Positions 48,521 to 60,497 of a stretch of 64,000 nt of DNA are shown one piece after another. The stretch covers positions 105,898-169,897 of the forward strand of contig NZ_JACHLI010000015.1 in NCBI RefSeq assembly GCF_014204515.1, read 5' to 3'. The translations under genes were made by a program, and so were the position numbers. The stretch is from Pseudomonas nitroreducens. Lineage in GTDB: Bacteria > Pseudomonadota > Gammaproteobacteria > Pseudomonadales > Pseudomonadaceae. Positions within the stretch are counted from its first letter, which is position 1. Each line of letters begins with the position of its first letter. Under the pieces are notes generated by a model. The model did not search any database, was not told the DNA's origin, and saw nothing but the letters and a program-made list of their open reading frames with translations.

Positions 48521-48727
48521 GGCCTGGTCCGCCCCTGCAAGGTGCCGCGATACAGATCAAGACCTGCGCAGGGACGGTTTGGTTTGTTCTATTTGCTGAT
48601 TCGCGCGGCGCAACCGCTCGGCGGAAAATCCCCCATTGCGTCGCGCAAGTCGCGAATGCCGTGGTCCATGACTGAACCCCCGCGGCCGCAGGCACGGGAA
48701 TCGTGCAACGAGCACAGGAGAGCATGG

Positions 48728-49132
48728 ATGAGCGACGACCCCGAGAATTTCGCCAACGCCTACCAGAGCGCCCTGGTGGAGGTGGCCCTGCCGGCCTTCG
48801 CCCGCGCCAGCGAATTCGCCCGCGAACACGGACTGGAATGCAGCGTCGAGCTGCTCGACGGCCGCCGCGACCTGCCGGAACTGAGCCTGAAGGTGCGCCA
48901 CTCCTGCCACGACGCCGAATGCATCTGCCGGATCAGCGCCGACCCGCAGACCCAGCGGCTGTGCCACGAGAACCGCTGCGGCGAGACCGAAGCCGACGTG
49001 CAACAGGTGATCGGCTCCCTCGCCTCGCTCAATGAAATGGTGCTGGACACGCGCCTGCTGGAGTTCTTCCAGAGCTCCTTCGCCCTGCACCTTGACTACG
49101 CCTCCGAACGCCATGCCGGAGGGTTCTGGTAA
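48728..49132 (+). CDS. Conserved Pseudomonas hypothetical protein
   Basis: Protein of 134 residues, not assigned to a family. It begins MSDDPENFANAYQSALVEVALPAFARASEFAREHG and carries four Cys (CHDAECICR, LCHENRCGE region near 60-90) that could bind a metal. The composition is acidic, with no signal or membrane segment. A second ATG four bases upstream is out of frame. It is divergent from the mgtC-like gene and lies in the glucan/stress island, so a stress role is guessed only from context. Confidence 0.7.
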   Translation: MSDDPENFANAYQSALVEVALPAFARASEFAREHGLECSVELLDGRRDLPELSLKVRHSCHDAECICRISADPQTQRLCHENRCGETEADVQQVIGSLASLNEMVLDTRLLEFFQSSFALHLDYASERHAGGFW

Positions 49133-49221
49133 CCCGGCTGTCGTCGCGGCTCAGTCGGCGCAGGCGAAGGCGCAGGCCTGGCTGGCACTCGCCAACAGCG
49201 CGACGGCAATTGCGCCGTGCC

Positions 49222-49671
49222 TCAGCAGCCGCAGGCCACGGGCCGGGTGCTCCAGCCCATCAGCGTTTCGGCATGGCCGGTGTGCTCGTCGCGGCGCTCT
49301 TCCAGCACCTCGAAGCCGTGGCGCCGGTAGAACGCCAGGGCGCCGGCATTGGCCGAATAGACCGCCGTCTCCAGCATCGGCAGGTGAATCTTGGCATCGT
49401 CCATCAGCCGCGAACCGAGCCCCCGGCCCTGGTGGCCGGGGTCGACGAACAGCGCCGCCAGTGCGCCATCGTGCAGGCTGTAGAAACCGATCACCCGGCC
49501 CTCGTCCTCGACCACCCGCGAGGCCGCGGCAGGCAGGTAGACGTCGCGCATGTCGCCCAGGCGGCGCTGCCAGAAGTCGGCCTCGATGAAGGCGTGGGCC
49601 TGCTGCGAAGCGCGCAGCCAGATATCCAGCACCCGTTCCATATCGTCGTCGCGCAGGTCACGGATCAGCAT
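49222..49671 (-). CDS. GNAT-family N-acetyltransferase
   Basis: Protein of 149 residues with a complete GNAT fold: MLIRDLRDDDMERVLDIWLRA at the N-terminus, acetyl-CoA loop LFVDPGHQGRGLGSRLMDDAK near 92-112 (Q/R-x-x-G-x-G/A), and a C-terminal SANAGALAFYRRHGFEVLEER. The pattern resembles the YjaB/PA4866-like small-molecule group. Substrate unknown. It lies downstream of glgP by 128 bp on the same strand. Confidence 0.9.
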   Translation of the reverse strand: MLIRDLRDDDMERVLDIWLRASQQAHAFIEADFWQRRLGDMRDVYLPAAASRVVEDEGRVIGFYSLHDGALAALFVDPGHQGRGLGSRLMDDAKIHLPMLETAVYSANAGALAFYRRHGFEVLEERRDEHTGHAETLMGWSTRPVACGC

Positions 49672-49799
49672 CGGCAGAAATCTCCCGGTTCGTGGTGGTG
49701 CTCATGGCGTGGCGGGCGGCATCCTACACAAGCGCCTGCTGCCGCGCTTGCCCCTGCGCTGCCACCAATCGTCGCACCTTCTTGTTGTAATCCAGCGGT

Positions 49800-52259
<2,460 letters not shown>

Positions 52260-52310
52260 TGCCGTCTCCTGTGGTTGCCGGTTACTGCACGGCGCAGAGC
52301 GCCCAGTGCT

Positions 52311-52337
52311 TCTGTCCACACGGAAAACCGGTAGTTC
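52311..52337 (-). promoter_or_regulatory. AlgU-like promoter for glgP
   Basis: Minus strand: GAACTA, 16 bases, ACAGA. The -35 core and spacing match the other three in this island; the -10 is the weakest of the set. An AGAAAAGGTCTGAACT context is shared with the katE and 53985 promoters. It ends 52 bp before the glgP ATG. Confidence 0.4.
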
Positions 52338-52505
52338 AGACCTTTTCTGCCAGCGGCGCGGCCCGTTCATCAGAAACGCCGAACATTCGGCGACGAGCGG
52401 TTTCTCCCCTGTGTGCCCCGCGTTTGCGGGTCGAACGGGCGACAGCGCCCGCAGCACGCAGCAGCTGCAGTCACTTGCAGCCTTTGCAGAGAGAGGAGAA
52501 CCGCC

Positions 52506-52883
52506 ATGCCACGCGGCGACAAAGACAAGTACACCGACAAGCAGAAGCGCAAGGCCGAGCATATCGAGCAGAGTTACGAGAACCGGGGCGTGCCGAAGGA
52601 CGAGGCCGAGGCCCGTGCCTGGGCCACGGTGAACAAGCAGTCCGGCGGCGGCGAGCGCAGCGGCGGCTCCGGGCAGGAGAAGAGCGCGCCGGCCAAGGCC
52701 GCCGCCCGCAGGAGCTCGGCGCAACGCGCCGTCGCCACCAAACATGGCGTGCCGCGCCCGGACCAGCCGCTGGAGTCGATGAGCAAGGCGGAACTGCTCA
52801 ACCGCGCCCGCACCCGCCACATCAGCGGCCGTTCCCGCATGCGCAAGCAGCAGCTGATCGACGCACTGCGCCAGGCCGCCTGA
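52506..52883 (+). CDS. Small basic protein with C-terminal Rho-N/SAP-like helix pair
   Basis: Protein of 125 residues: a charged N-terminus (MPRGDKDKYTDKQKRKAEHIEQSYENRGVP spread over 1-30), a Gly/Ser/Lys/Ala linker, and a C-terminal segment SKAELLNRARTRHISGRSRMRKQQLIDAL (93-121) resembling a Rho N-terminal or SAP nucleic-acid-binding helix pair. Similar Pseudomonas proteins are called plasmid stabilisation protein without good evidence. A nucleic-acid or stress-protectant role is a guess. GAGAGGAGAA precedes the ATG; it is divergent from glgP. Confidence 0.8.
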   Translation: MPRGDKDKYTDKQKRKAEHIEQSYENRGVPKDEAEARAWATVNKQSGGGERSGGSGQEKSAPAKAAARRSSAQRAVATKHGVPRPDQPLESMSKAELLNRARTRHISGRSRMRKQQLIDALRQAA

Positions 52884-52926
52884 ATCTCAGCGTCACCATC
52901 CCTACAAGCAATCGAGGAGACATTCC

Positions 52927-53253
52927 ATGGGCAGCTATCGTTGGTTCCCGTCCATCCATCCTTCGCGTCACAGTGGCGTCGAAGAACTGCAAGCGCTGGT
53001 GAACGATCTGGAAAGCCTGCTGCAGAGTGGCCGCGACCTGACCGCCGAGCAGTTACCGGCCTTCAAGGCCAGGTTGCGTCACCTGGTGGACGAGAGCCGC
53101 GAAACCAGCGAGCACCTGGTGCAACGCAGTCGCCGCGCCATCCAGGCCAGCGGCGAATACGTCGGCGAACACCCCTGGCAGACGGCGGCAGTGCTCGCCG
53201 CCGCGGCCGGCCTGCTGGTCGCGGCTTGCGCCCTGAGCCGGCACGATCGGTGA
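52927..53253 (+). CDS. DUF883/ElaB-YqjD-like membrane-anchored protein
   Basis: Protein of 108 residues: a helical cytosolic part (about 18-80) and a C-terminal tail anchor (EHPWQTAAVLAAAAGLLVAACALSRHDR over 80-108), the layout of the ElaB/YqjD family, which binds ribosomes at the inner membrane in stationary phase in E. coli. It follows the 52506 gene by 43 bp with GGAG before the ATG, so the two are probably cotranscribed. Confidence 0.82.
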   Translation: MGSYRWFPSIHPSRHSGVEELQALVNDLESLLQSGRDLTAEQLPAFKARLRHLVDESRETSEHLVQRSRRAIQASGEYVGEHPWQTAAVLAAAAGLLVAACALSRHDR

Positions 53254-53280
53254 GCTGACGGGGAGGCAGTGAAATAGCAT

Positions 53281-53309
53281 GCAGGTCGGCAGCCAGACTG
53301 CCGACCTGC
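53281..53309. terminator. Perfect 12-bp hairpin after the DUF883 gene
   Basis: GCAGGTCGGCAG and CTGCCGACCTGC are exact complements around a 5-base loop, 28 bp after the DUF883 stop. There is no T-run directly after it, so it may be a factor-assisted or bidirectional terminator. The next 170 bp, to the stop of the 53479-53985 gene, hold no supported gene. Confidence 0.6.
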
Positions 53310-53478
53310 ACCCGATCACCCCTTCGGCAGTCTGCTTTCGCCTTTATGGCAGTGCGGCTTTTTTCGCCCGCCGGGCGGCCGTTGGCGCAGGCTTGGCAGC
53401 CGTAGCCATACCCCTGGCGACAGGCAGAGCCTCCGGGTTTCATCGCCAGGCCCCGTACGAACAGAGCCTGACGCTGGA

Positions 53479-53985
53479 TCACTGTTCCTCGTCGGGATCG
53501 GAGTCATCCCAGGGACGGCCATCCAGTGGATGCACCCGGCCCTCCTCGGCTTCGTCCAGACCAGTGCCGGCACCGATCTCGCTGCCGCGCACGATATGCA
53601 GTTGCTGGTCCGCCGCGCTGCCATCGGAAGGGTCCAGCGGCGATTCGGTGCCCTCCTCATCGATCAGCGTCTCGGGCGCCAGGTCATCCATGCTCACGCC
53701 ATCCTCGACGGCACTGTCGCCCAGCGTCTCGCCGCCGGTCAGGCCCATCTCGCGCCGACGCTGCGGCGGGAATTCCCGTTCGACTTCCGCGGGCGAGCGC
53801 TCATCGCCGATGCGGCCCTGGGGCGATGGTTCGAAGTCCAGTTCGCGCACGCTGCCCATGCGGTCCTCGGTATCGTCGATCTCGATATTCTGCGGGTCGG
53901 TTCGGCTGGTTTCCCGAACAGGGTTTTCCTGAGAGGGCTTTTCTTGACGAGGCTTTTCATCACGGCGCGCGTCGGAATGGCTCAT
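53479..53985 (-). CDS. Acidic, probably disordered hypothetical protein
   Basis: Protein of 168 residues from the ATG at 53985 (MSHSDARR), chosen because GGAGACAG precedes it. Very rich in Asp, Glu, Arg and Pro, without hydrophobic core, signal or membrane segment; the end is WDDSDPDEEQ. No family was recognised. It has an AlgU-like promoter 35-60 bp upstream. Composition and company suggest a hydrophilic stress protein, which is inference. Confidence 0.7.
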   Translation of the reverse strand: MSHSDARRDEKPRQEKPSQENPVRETSRTDPQNIEIDDTEDRMGSVRELDFEPSPQGRIGDERSPAEVEREFPPQRRREMGLTGGETLGDSAVEDGVSMDDLAPETLIDEEGTESPLDPSDGSAADQQLHIVRGSEIGAGTGLDEAEEGRVHPLDGRPWDDSDPDEEQ

Positions 53986-54018
53986 GGCGTCTGTCTCCAG
54001 TCTGGTGCACTCAGGCCG

Positions 54019-54045
54019 GTTGAACCGGGGCACGGGCTGGAGTTC
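54019..54045 (-). promoter_or_regulatory. AlgU-like promoter for the 53985 gene
   Basis: Minus strand: GAACTC, 16 bases, TCAAC, close to the sigma-E pattern (GAACTT-N16-TCAAA). The preceding bases GGCAGAAAAGCT are shared with the glgP and katE promoters. Confidence 0.55.
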
Positions 54046-54084
54046 AGCTTTTCTGCCGGCAGGCGGCGCGCCGGGGGCACGCCG

Positions 54085-54315
54085 TCACGGGTCGATGAAA
54101 CAGTTGATCAGCTCCAGCCCCAGGCCGCGCACGCGGATCGCGGAGCTGAGCTCGCTGCCGTGGATGCCCACCACGGTGGTGTGCGGCATCGCCGCCAGCT
54201 GGCTGCCCAGGCGGATGGAATAGCGCCCGCCGGCTTCGCGGAAGCAGGAAAAACTGAACAGCGGATAGGCTTCATGCAGCACCGCCTCGACATCCAGGCG
54301 TCGGAATTGAGTCAT
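54085..54315 (-). CDS. Small Pseudomonas protein, possibly DUF1652
   Basis: Protein of 76 residues from the ATG at 54315, preceded by GAGGTGAG. The pattern of an N-terminal helix (FRRLDVEAVLHEAYPLFSFSC), two strands, VVGI and a final LGLELI helix resembles the DUF1652 family of small Pseudomonas proteins. The family assignment is by eye and uncertain. Function unknown. Confidence 0.6.
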   Translation of the reverse strand: MTQFRRLDVEAVLHEAYPLFSFSCFREAGGRYSIRLGSQLAAMPHTTVVGIHGSELSSAIRVRGLGLELINCFIDP

Positions 54316-54712
54316 GCTCACCTCTCTTCCCCCACGTCCACCCTGCCCCGGTTTACGCAACGGCGAAAGACCGCCCGCTACCCCGCAGGACCTCCGCGCA
54401 ACGCAGCGGCGCCCGCATAGCCAGTGACCATGGGAAGGCGGACCGTTGCTCGGAAAGATTTGCCCAGGCCGGGGTTTCGGACGGGAGGTCAGCCCGTTGC
54501 CGGCGCTGGCACTGCGCCGTGCATTATCCGGCGCTGCCGCACGGCGGCCTTGCACTTTGCACATGTCGATGCGCCAGTACCCACCTGGCGATTCCCTGGC
54601 ATTTCAACCTGTTAAGCCGTTGAGACAGTTGCGCCCGAAGTGGAACGGCTGATGCAGCGCTACCTGCTCTGCCACGGCCTTCCTGGCCTGGCCCACTTCG
54701 GGAGGGATTGCC
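54316..54712. other. Gene-poor gap in the stress island
   Basis: 397 bp between the divergent 54315 and 54713 genes. A plus-strand frame from 54424 and others in it look like shadow ORFs without family features. No promoter consensus, repeat or hairpin was recognised with confidence. Confidence 0.5.
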
Positions 54713-55072
54713 ATGTCCAGCAGCCAAGAGACTGCCATCGAGCACCTGAGCCACCTGTTCACCGACTACCGTCCGCAGTTCTGCGACCGGCCCGACGGCA
54801 CCGTGCTGATCACCCTGCGCAATGCCCGCGGCAAGCGTCTGATGTCCCGCGTCGTGCAGCAGGAGGAACAGGCCAGCAGCGTCCTGCTGAACAACCTGGT
54901 CGAACGCATCCGCCGCGACCTGATGACCATCGAGGGCCCGCTGGGGCAGGAGAACGTCGACTGGTTCCTCAAGCGCATCGAGTTGCAGACCTTCGTCCCG
55001 GTCAACCCGACCCACCGACCGCGCAAGGTGGTGGTGGCCGGCGCCCGGCTGCGCGCGCAGTCAGGCAAGTAG
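54713..55072 (+). CDS. Small Pseudomonas protein, probably DUF3509
   Basis: Protein of 119 residues with the pattern of DUF3509 proteins: HLSHLFTDYRPQFCDRPDGTVLITLRN (about 11-37), then RLMSRVVQQEEQASSVLLNNLVERIRRDLMTIEG (43-76), and an extra basic C-terminus. Function unknown. GGGAGGG precedes the ATG. It is followed 10 bp later by the small 55083 gene. Confidence 0.68.
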   Translation: MSSSQETAIEHLSHLFTDYRPQFCDRPDGTVLITLRNARGKRLMSRVVQQEEQASSVLLNNLVERIRRDLMTIEGPLGQENVDWFLKRIELQTFVPVNPTHRPRKVVVAGARLRAQSGK

Positions 55073-55082
55073 CCCGGCGAGG

Positions 55083-55241
55083 ATGAACATGAAAACGCCC
55101 AGGGATATGCCCGACCCCGATCCGCAGGTAACCAGCGAAGAATCGCTGGAACCGTGGGTGGACATCGAACCCGATGACAGCCGGCAGGAGCCGCACCTCT
55201 CCGCCGCCCACCAGGATGGTCTCAAGGAAGGGCCGGCGTAA
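55083..55241 (+). CDS. Very small acidic hypothetical protein
   Basis: Protein of 52 residues (MNMKTPRDMPDPDPQV start, EEGPA-like Lys-Glu-Gly-Pro-Ala end), acidic and Pro/Asp-rich. The start is ATG at 55083 with CGAGGA just upstream; a second ATG is two codons on. It lies 10 bp after the 54713 gene and is followed by a strong hairpin at 55261, which supports a real two-gene transcript. Function unknown. Confidence 0.55.
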   Translation: MNMKTPRDMPDPDPQVTSEESLEPWVDIEPDDSRQEPHLSAAHQDGLKEGPA

Positions 55242-55260
55242 CTCGATACCTCCAGGTTTT

Positions 55261-55312
55261 CCGGTGGCCGCCGTCAGTCCGAGCAGTCGGGCGGCCACCG
55301 GCTCTGTTCTTT
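55261..55312 (+). terminator. Terminator of the 54713-55083 transcript
   Basis: CCGGTGGCCGCC (55261-55272) pairs perfectly with GGCGGCCACCGG (55290-55301) and is followed by the T-rich CTCTGTTCTTTCC. It lies 20 bp after the 55083 stop. Confidence 0.7.
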
Positions 55313-55358
55313 CCTCGACCAGCGCCCCTGTCAGTCTCCGTGCACGATGCTGCCGCGG

Positions 55359-55530
55359 CGGGTAACGTTGGCGCGTTATGCGCCCTACGGATGCCTATCC
55401 CGGTAGAGAATTCGACAGAACGATTCGGTGTGCCCTGGAGCTCCGCCACGTAGGGCGCATAACCCGGAACGGGTTATGCGCCGATACCTCGGCGGGCGGC
55501 GCATGACGCTGATACGCCATGCGCCCTGCC
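55359..55530. repeat. GTAGGGCG palindromic repeat, copy 4 with a partial copy
   Basis: A partial arm at about 55365-55388 (GCGCGTTATGCGCCCTACGG) and a nearly full, diverged element at 55449-55530 starting GTAGGGCGCATAACCCGGAAC. In the diverged half the usual GCGTTATCC is GCGCATGACGC, so this copy is decaying. It lies downstream of katE. Confidence 0.7.
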
Positions 55531-55539
55531 GAACCGAAC

Positions 55540-57711
<2,172 letters not shown>

Positions 57712-57792
57712 GAAATTTCACTCCTCATCACAGGTGAAGGGCCACCTCGCGCGCTAGCGCTGCGCGGGCAACCTCGGACTTGCATCTATCCG

Positions 57793-57819
57793 TTGGGACA
57801 GAAGCGTCCTGAGGAGTTC
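57793..57819 (-). promoter_or_regulatory. AlgU-like promoter for katE
   Basis: Minus strand: GAACTC, 16 bases, CCCAA, preceded by GTAGAAAAGCCT. Same core and spacing as the glgE, glgP and 53985-gene elements. It ends 81 bp before the katE ATG. Confidence 0.5.
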
Positions 57820-57848
57820 AGGCTTTTCTACCGACGGTACGGAACGAC

Positions 57849-57877
57849 GAAACCCCGGCAGCGAGTGCCGGGGTTTC
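57849..57877 (-). terminator. Terminator hairpin after the arylsulfatase gene
   Basis: GAAACCCCGGCA and TGCCGGGGTTTC form a perfect 12-bp stem with a 5-base loop, 16 bp beyond the arylsulfatase stop on the minus strand. The T-run is short and broken (TTTCGTCGTT). It separates the ats unit from the katE promoter. Confidence 0.8.
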
Positions 57878-57892
57878 ACCAGTGAAGCAGAA

Positions 57893-59503
57893 TCAGCGCG
57901 CCAGGAACGGCGGCGGCGCGTCGATCACGCCGGTCTCGTTGACGTACTGCTTGTAATGCTCGATCAACGTCTCCAGCTTCGCCGGCTCGCTCTTGGCCAG
58001 GTCCCGGGTTTCCCCCGGATCGTTGGCCAGGTCGTACAGCTGCCAGGTGGCCGGACCGACCGGCGCGGGCAGGTACACCGCCTTCCAGTCACCCTGGCGG
58101 ATGGCACGCATGCCGAACAGTTCCCAGCCGGTGACGGTCTTCTCGTCGTGGGCCTGTTCGGTCTCGCCGGAAAGCCAGCCCAGCCAGGACTTGCCGCGCA
58201 CCTCGGCGACCTCGCGGCCCTGCCACTGCGTGCCCGGATGGCGCACGCCGGCGAGGTCGAGGATGGTCGGGGTGATGTCCATCACCGTGGAGAACGCATG
58301 GCTGACCTCGCCCTGGCGCTGCAGCGCCGGGTAGCGCACCAGCGCCGGCACGCGGATGCCGCCCTGCGTGGTGAAGGCCTTGTAGAGGCGCGACGGCGCG
58401 GTGGCCGCCTGGGCCCAGCGCGGGCCGTACCAGATGTAGGAGTTGGCGCGGCCGATGTTCTCCAGGCTGTTATCGTAGTGCTGGTCGAGGAAGCTCAGCA
58501 GGTCCGGGCCGAAGCGCGGGAAGGCTTCCAGCAGCGCGCCCTCGGCGCCGTTGTCGGACATGAACAGGACGAACGTGTTGTCCAGCTCGCCCTGCTGGCG
58601 CAGGTACTCGACGACGCGGCCGACGTTCCAGTCCAGGCGCTCGACCATCGCCGCATAGACCTCCATGGCCCGCGCGGATTTGGCCTTCTCCTCGTCGTTC
58701 AGGCGCGCCCATTCCTTGCTGATGGCCAGCACCGGGTGTGCCTTCACGTCGGCATCGATCAACCCCAGCTGCTTGAGCCGCTCCAGGCGCTCCAGGCGCA
58801 GCGCCTCGGGGCCGGCGTCGTAGCGGCCGCGGTACTTGTCGACCACCTCCTTGGGTGCCTGCAGCGGCCAGTGCGGCGCGGAGAACGGCAGGTAGGCGAA
58901 GAACGGGCGGTTCTGGTCGCGCTCCTTGAGGTACTGGATCAGCCTGTCGCCGAAGGCATCGGAGGAATAGAAATCCGCCGGCAGTTCGTCAATGAACTGA
59001 TCGTCCTCCACATACAGCGCCGGCGTGCTCTTGAGGATGCGCGGCGTGCTTTCGTCGTAGGGCGGCTCGAAGCCGTAGTGGTTGGCCGCGCCCGGCAGCA
59101 GCGAGAAGGAGCGCTCGAAGCCGCGGGCATGGGGCGCCTGCTCCAGCTTCAGGCCCAGGTGCCACTTGCCCGACAGCAACGTCTGGTAGCCGGCCTCGCG
59201 CAGCAGCTCGGGCAGTGCGACCACGCGATCGTTGAGATAACCCTCGTAGCCGGGCTTGCCTTCCAGCTCCGGCGTCAGCGCCTCGGCCATGGTGCCAATG
59301 CCGGCGATATGGTGATCGGTGCCGGTGAGCAGCATCGAGCGCGTCGGCGAGCAGGTCGGCGCGGTGTGGAAGTCGGTCAGGCGCAGGCCTTCCAGGGCCA
59401 GGGCGTCGAGGTGGGGCGTGGCGATCTCGCCACCGAAGGCGCCGAGGTCGGAGAAGCCGAGGTCGTCGGCGACGATGACGAGGAAGTTGGGGCGTTTGCT
59501 CAT
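57893..59503 (-). CDS. atsA: Arylsulfatase AtsA (Cys-type)
   Basis: Sulfate-ester hydrolase of 536 residues, about the size of the P. aeruginosa AtsA enzyme. The FGly site is Cys51 in TCSPTRSMLLTG, the same position as in P. aeruginosa AtsA; the Cys must be oxidised to formylglycine by a separate enzyme that is not in the window. Calcium ligands are in VADDLGFSDLG (Asp13-Asp14) and FLMFMSDNGAEG-like SDNGAE. No signal peptide, so cytoplasmic. It frees sulfate from aryl sulfates under sulfur limitation. A repeat separates it from the ABC genes. Confidence 0.95.
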   Translation of the reverse strand: MSKRPNFLVIVADDLGFSDLGAFGGEIATPHLDALALEGLRLTDFHTAPTCSPTRSMLLTGTDHHIAGIGTMAEALTPELEGKPGYEGYLNDRVVALPELLREAGYQTLLSGKWHLGLKLEQAPHARGFERSFSLLPGAANHYGFEPPYDESTPRILKSTPALYVEDDQFIDELPADFYSSDAFGDRLIQYLKERDQNRPFFAYLPFSAPHWPLQAPKEVVDKYRGRYDAGPEALRLERLERLKQLGLIDADVKAHPVLAISKEWARLNDEEKAKSARAMEVYAAMVERLDWNVGRVVEYLRQQGELDNTFVLFMSDNGAEGALLEAFPRFGPDLLSFLDQHYDNSLENIGRANSYIWYGPRWAQAATAPSRLYKAFTTQGGIRVPALVRYPALQRQGEVSHAFSTVMDITPTILDLAGVRHPGTQWQGREVAEVRGKSWLGWLSGETEQAHDEKTVTGWELFGMRAIRQGDWKAVYLPAPVGPATWQLYDLANDPGETRDLAKSEPAKLETLIEHYKQYVNETGVIDAPPPFLAR

Positions 59504-59541
59504 GATTGGGCTCGCAGGATGGGATGGTTCGGTGTTGTCGA

Positions 59542-59663
59542 CGAACCCTCACCCCAGCCCTCTCCCAGAGGGAGAGGGAGCAGTCCGTGCCGGCTGAAAC
59601 CGTGGTTTCAGCCGGCTCCGATCAGTCCCCTCTCCCCCTGGGAGAGGGTTAGGGTGAGGGTGC
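59542..59663. repeat. CCCTCTCCC-type palindromic repeat pair
   Basis: Two opposed halves (59542-59580 and 59625-59663) of the element seen at 4129-4567 and 8302-8462. It fills the gap between the ABC ATPase stop and the arylsulfatase start on the same strand and may lower expression of the sulfatase gene relative to the transporter, or raise mRNA stability. Confidence 0.78.
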
Positions 59664-59669
59664 TCTTCA

Positions 59670-60497
59670 TCAGCAGGCAATGAATTCAAACGGCAGGTCT
59701 TCCACCCGCTTGAGCTGCGGCGCGACGTAGTCGCCCTCGCCCGTCAGCTCGTGCAGCAGCGCCTCGCGCTGGCGCAGGAAGTCGTAGCCGCCGCGTTCGC
59801 GCGGGTGCGCCAGCGGCACCGCGACGATGCGCTTGATCCGCCCCGGCCGCGGCGCCATTACCACCACGCGGTCGGCGAGGAACAGCGCCTCCTCCACGTC
59901 GTGGGTCACCAGCACGGTGGTGATGCGTTCGCGCTGGCGGATGCGCAGCAGCTCTTCCTGCAGCTGCTGGCGGGTCAGCGCATCCAGCGCGCCGAAGGGC
60001 TCGTCCAGCAGCAGGATGCGCGGGCTGGCCACCAGACCACGGGCAATCGCCACGCGCTGCGCCATGCCGCCGGAAAGCTGGTGCGGATAGGCACGGGCGA
60101 AGGCGCTCAGGCCCACCAGCTGCAGGTAATCGGCGACCCTGGCAGCCTTGCCGGTGTCGCTCAGCGGCTCATTGACCAGACCGAGCGCGACGTTCTGCTC
60201 CACGCTCAGCCAGGGGAACAGGCGGTGCTCCTGGAACACGATGCCGCGCTCGCCGCCGATGCCATCGATGGGCGCGCCGTCGATGCGGATTTCACCCTGG
60301 AACTCGCGGTCCAACCCTACCAGCAGGCGCAGCAGCGTGGACTTGCCGCAACCGCTGGCGCCGACGATGGCGATGAACTCGCCGTCGGCGACTTCCAGGT
60401 CGAAGCGTTCGATGGCCTGCAGCTCGCGGCCATCCACGGGGAAACTCTTGGCGACCTGGCGAAAGCTCACCAGCGCCGGGGATGCGAAAGCGTTCAT
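59670..60497 (-). CDS. atsC: ABC transporter ATPase for sulfate esters (AtsC-like)
   Basis: ATPase of 275 residues, SsuB/TauB class. Walker A GASGCGKST, signature LSGGMAQRVAIARGL, Walker B ILLLDEPFGALD, His switch VTHDVEEAL. Its ATG overlaps the permease stop by four bases. Together with the permease and the binding protein it is inferred to import sulfate esters, whose sulfate is then released by the neighbouring arylsulfatase. Confidence 0.92.
   Translation of the reverse strand: MNAFASPALVSFRQVAKSFPVDGRELQAIERFDLEVADGEFIAIVGASGCGKSTLLRLLVGLDREFQGEIRIDGAPIDGIGGERGIVFQEHRLFPWLSVEQNVALGLVNEPLSDTGKAARVADYLQLVGLSAFARAYPHQLSGGMAQRVAIARGLVASPRILLLDEPFGALDALTRQQLQEELLRIRQRERITTVLVTHDVEEALFLADRVVVMAPRPGRIKRIVAVPLAHPRERGGYDFLRQREALLHELTGEGDYVAPQLKRVEDLPFEFIAC

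Noticed and set aside
49133..49221. Possible small exported peptide on the minus strand (hydrophobic segment ending in ACAFACAD)
   Set aside because: No ATG or GTG start in the frame and no ribosome site; it overlaps the end of the GNAT gene.
52381..52407. GAACAT-N16-TCTCC upstream of the 52506 gene as a fifth AlgU-like promoter
   Set aside because: The -35 departs from GAACT and the -10 lacks the final A; kept out of the set of four.
53310..53478. Small minus-strand frames rich in Ala/Lys/Arg between the DUF883 gene hairpin and the acidic-protein gene
   Set aside because: Three frames compete, the best is only 21 codons with no convincing ribosome site.
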